A DNA stretch of 13,910 nucleotides. Source: Oscillospiraceae bacterium. Its GTDB lineage: Bacteria > Bacillota_A > Clostridia > Oscillospirales > JAAYXM01. The stretch spans positions 1-13,910 of the forward strand of contig JAFQVE010000505.1 in NCBI GenBank assembly GCA_017408185.1, given 5' to 3'. The notes beneath the pieces are model-generated. The model was not told the DNA's origin. It ran no database searches and worked only from the letters and a program-made list of their open reading frames with translations. The translations under genes and the position numbers were made by a program. Every line of letters begins with the position of its first letter. Positions within the stretch are counted from its first letter, which is position 1. Positions 13,910 through 13,910 of the stretch are shown here, in pieces.

Positions 13910-13910
13910 C

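Noticed and set aside
1..13910. CRISPR array, tRNA, insertion sequence, prophage or attachment site
   Set aside because: No regularly spaced repeats, cloverleaf-like segments, transposase motifs or phage genes were seen. Nearly all of the window is filled by recognised core genes.

Overview
The window looks like chromosomal core sequence from a low-to-mid-GC Gram-positive bacterium of the class Clostridia, possibly an Oscillospiraceae-like gut lineage. The genus is not determinable by eye. Support comes from the ylxM-ffh-rpsP-khpA-rimM-trmD order, an RNase M5 gene, strong GGAGG-type ribosome binding sites, and sigma-A style promoters. No tRNA, rRNA, CRISPR array, insertion sequence or phage gene was seen. 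The proteins are ordinary-length housekeeping types, and none of the complete genes shows a frameshift or break.

Layout. (1) Positions 1-3062, minus strand: an operon of two M16-family peptidase-like genes, ymfF-like (no zinc motif) then ymfH-like (intact HxxEH), followed by lgt, which runs off the left edge. (2) Positions 3063-3255: a divergent intergenic region with one sigma-A type promoter for each direction. (3) Positions 3256-6917, plus strand: ylxM, ffh, rpsP, khpA, rimM and trmD, covering protein targeting, ribosome assembly and tRNA modification. (4) Positions 6895-8378, minus strand: a translationally coupled pair of a membrane-anchored M23 (LytM) protein and an M50 site-2 protease, arranged like spoIVFA-spoIVFB. 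It converges on trmD and overlaps its 3' end. (5) Positions 8405-12398, minus strand: comEC-holA-rnmV, tightly packed and closed by a good intrinsic terminator. (6) Positions 12424-13353, minus strand: class II fructose-bisphosphate aldolase with its own promoter and probable terminator. (7) Positions 13454 to the right edge, minus strand: a GNAT-like acetyltransferase, possibly cut by the window end.

How the genes work together. The plus-strand block is a translation and secretion operon: Ffh and YlxM belong to the signal recognition particle, S16 and RimM to 30S assembly, KhpA to RNA binding, and TrmD to m1G37 tRNA methylation. The M23/M50 pair is best explained as a protease with a membrane-bound partner, as in the SpoIVFA/SpoIVFB complex, but sporulation itself cannot be shown from this window.

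No clearly undescribed system was found. The observations most worth a second look are: a perfect 12-bp hairpin with a T-run buried inside the M23 gene and oriented as a terminator for transcription coming from trmD; the M23/M50 pair with a complete LytM zinc motif; a terminator-like hairpin lying over the longest possible comEC start; and a palindrome plus a 5'-terminal stem-loop at the ylxM-ffh promoter.
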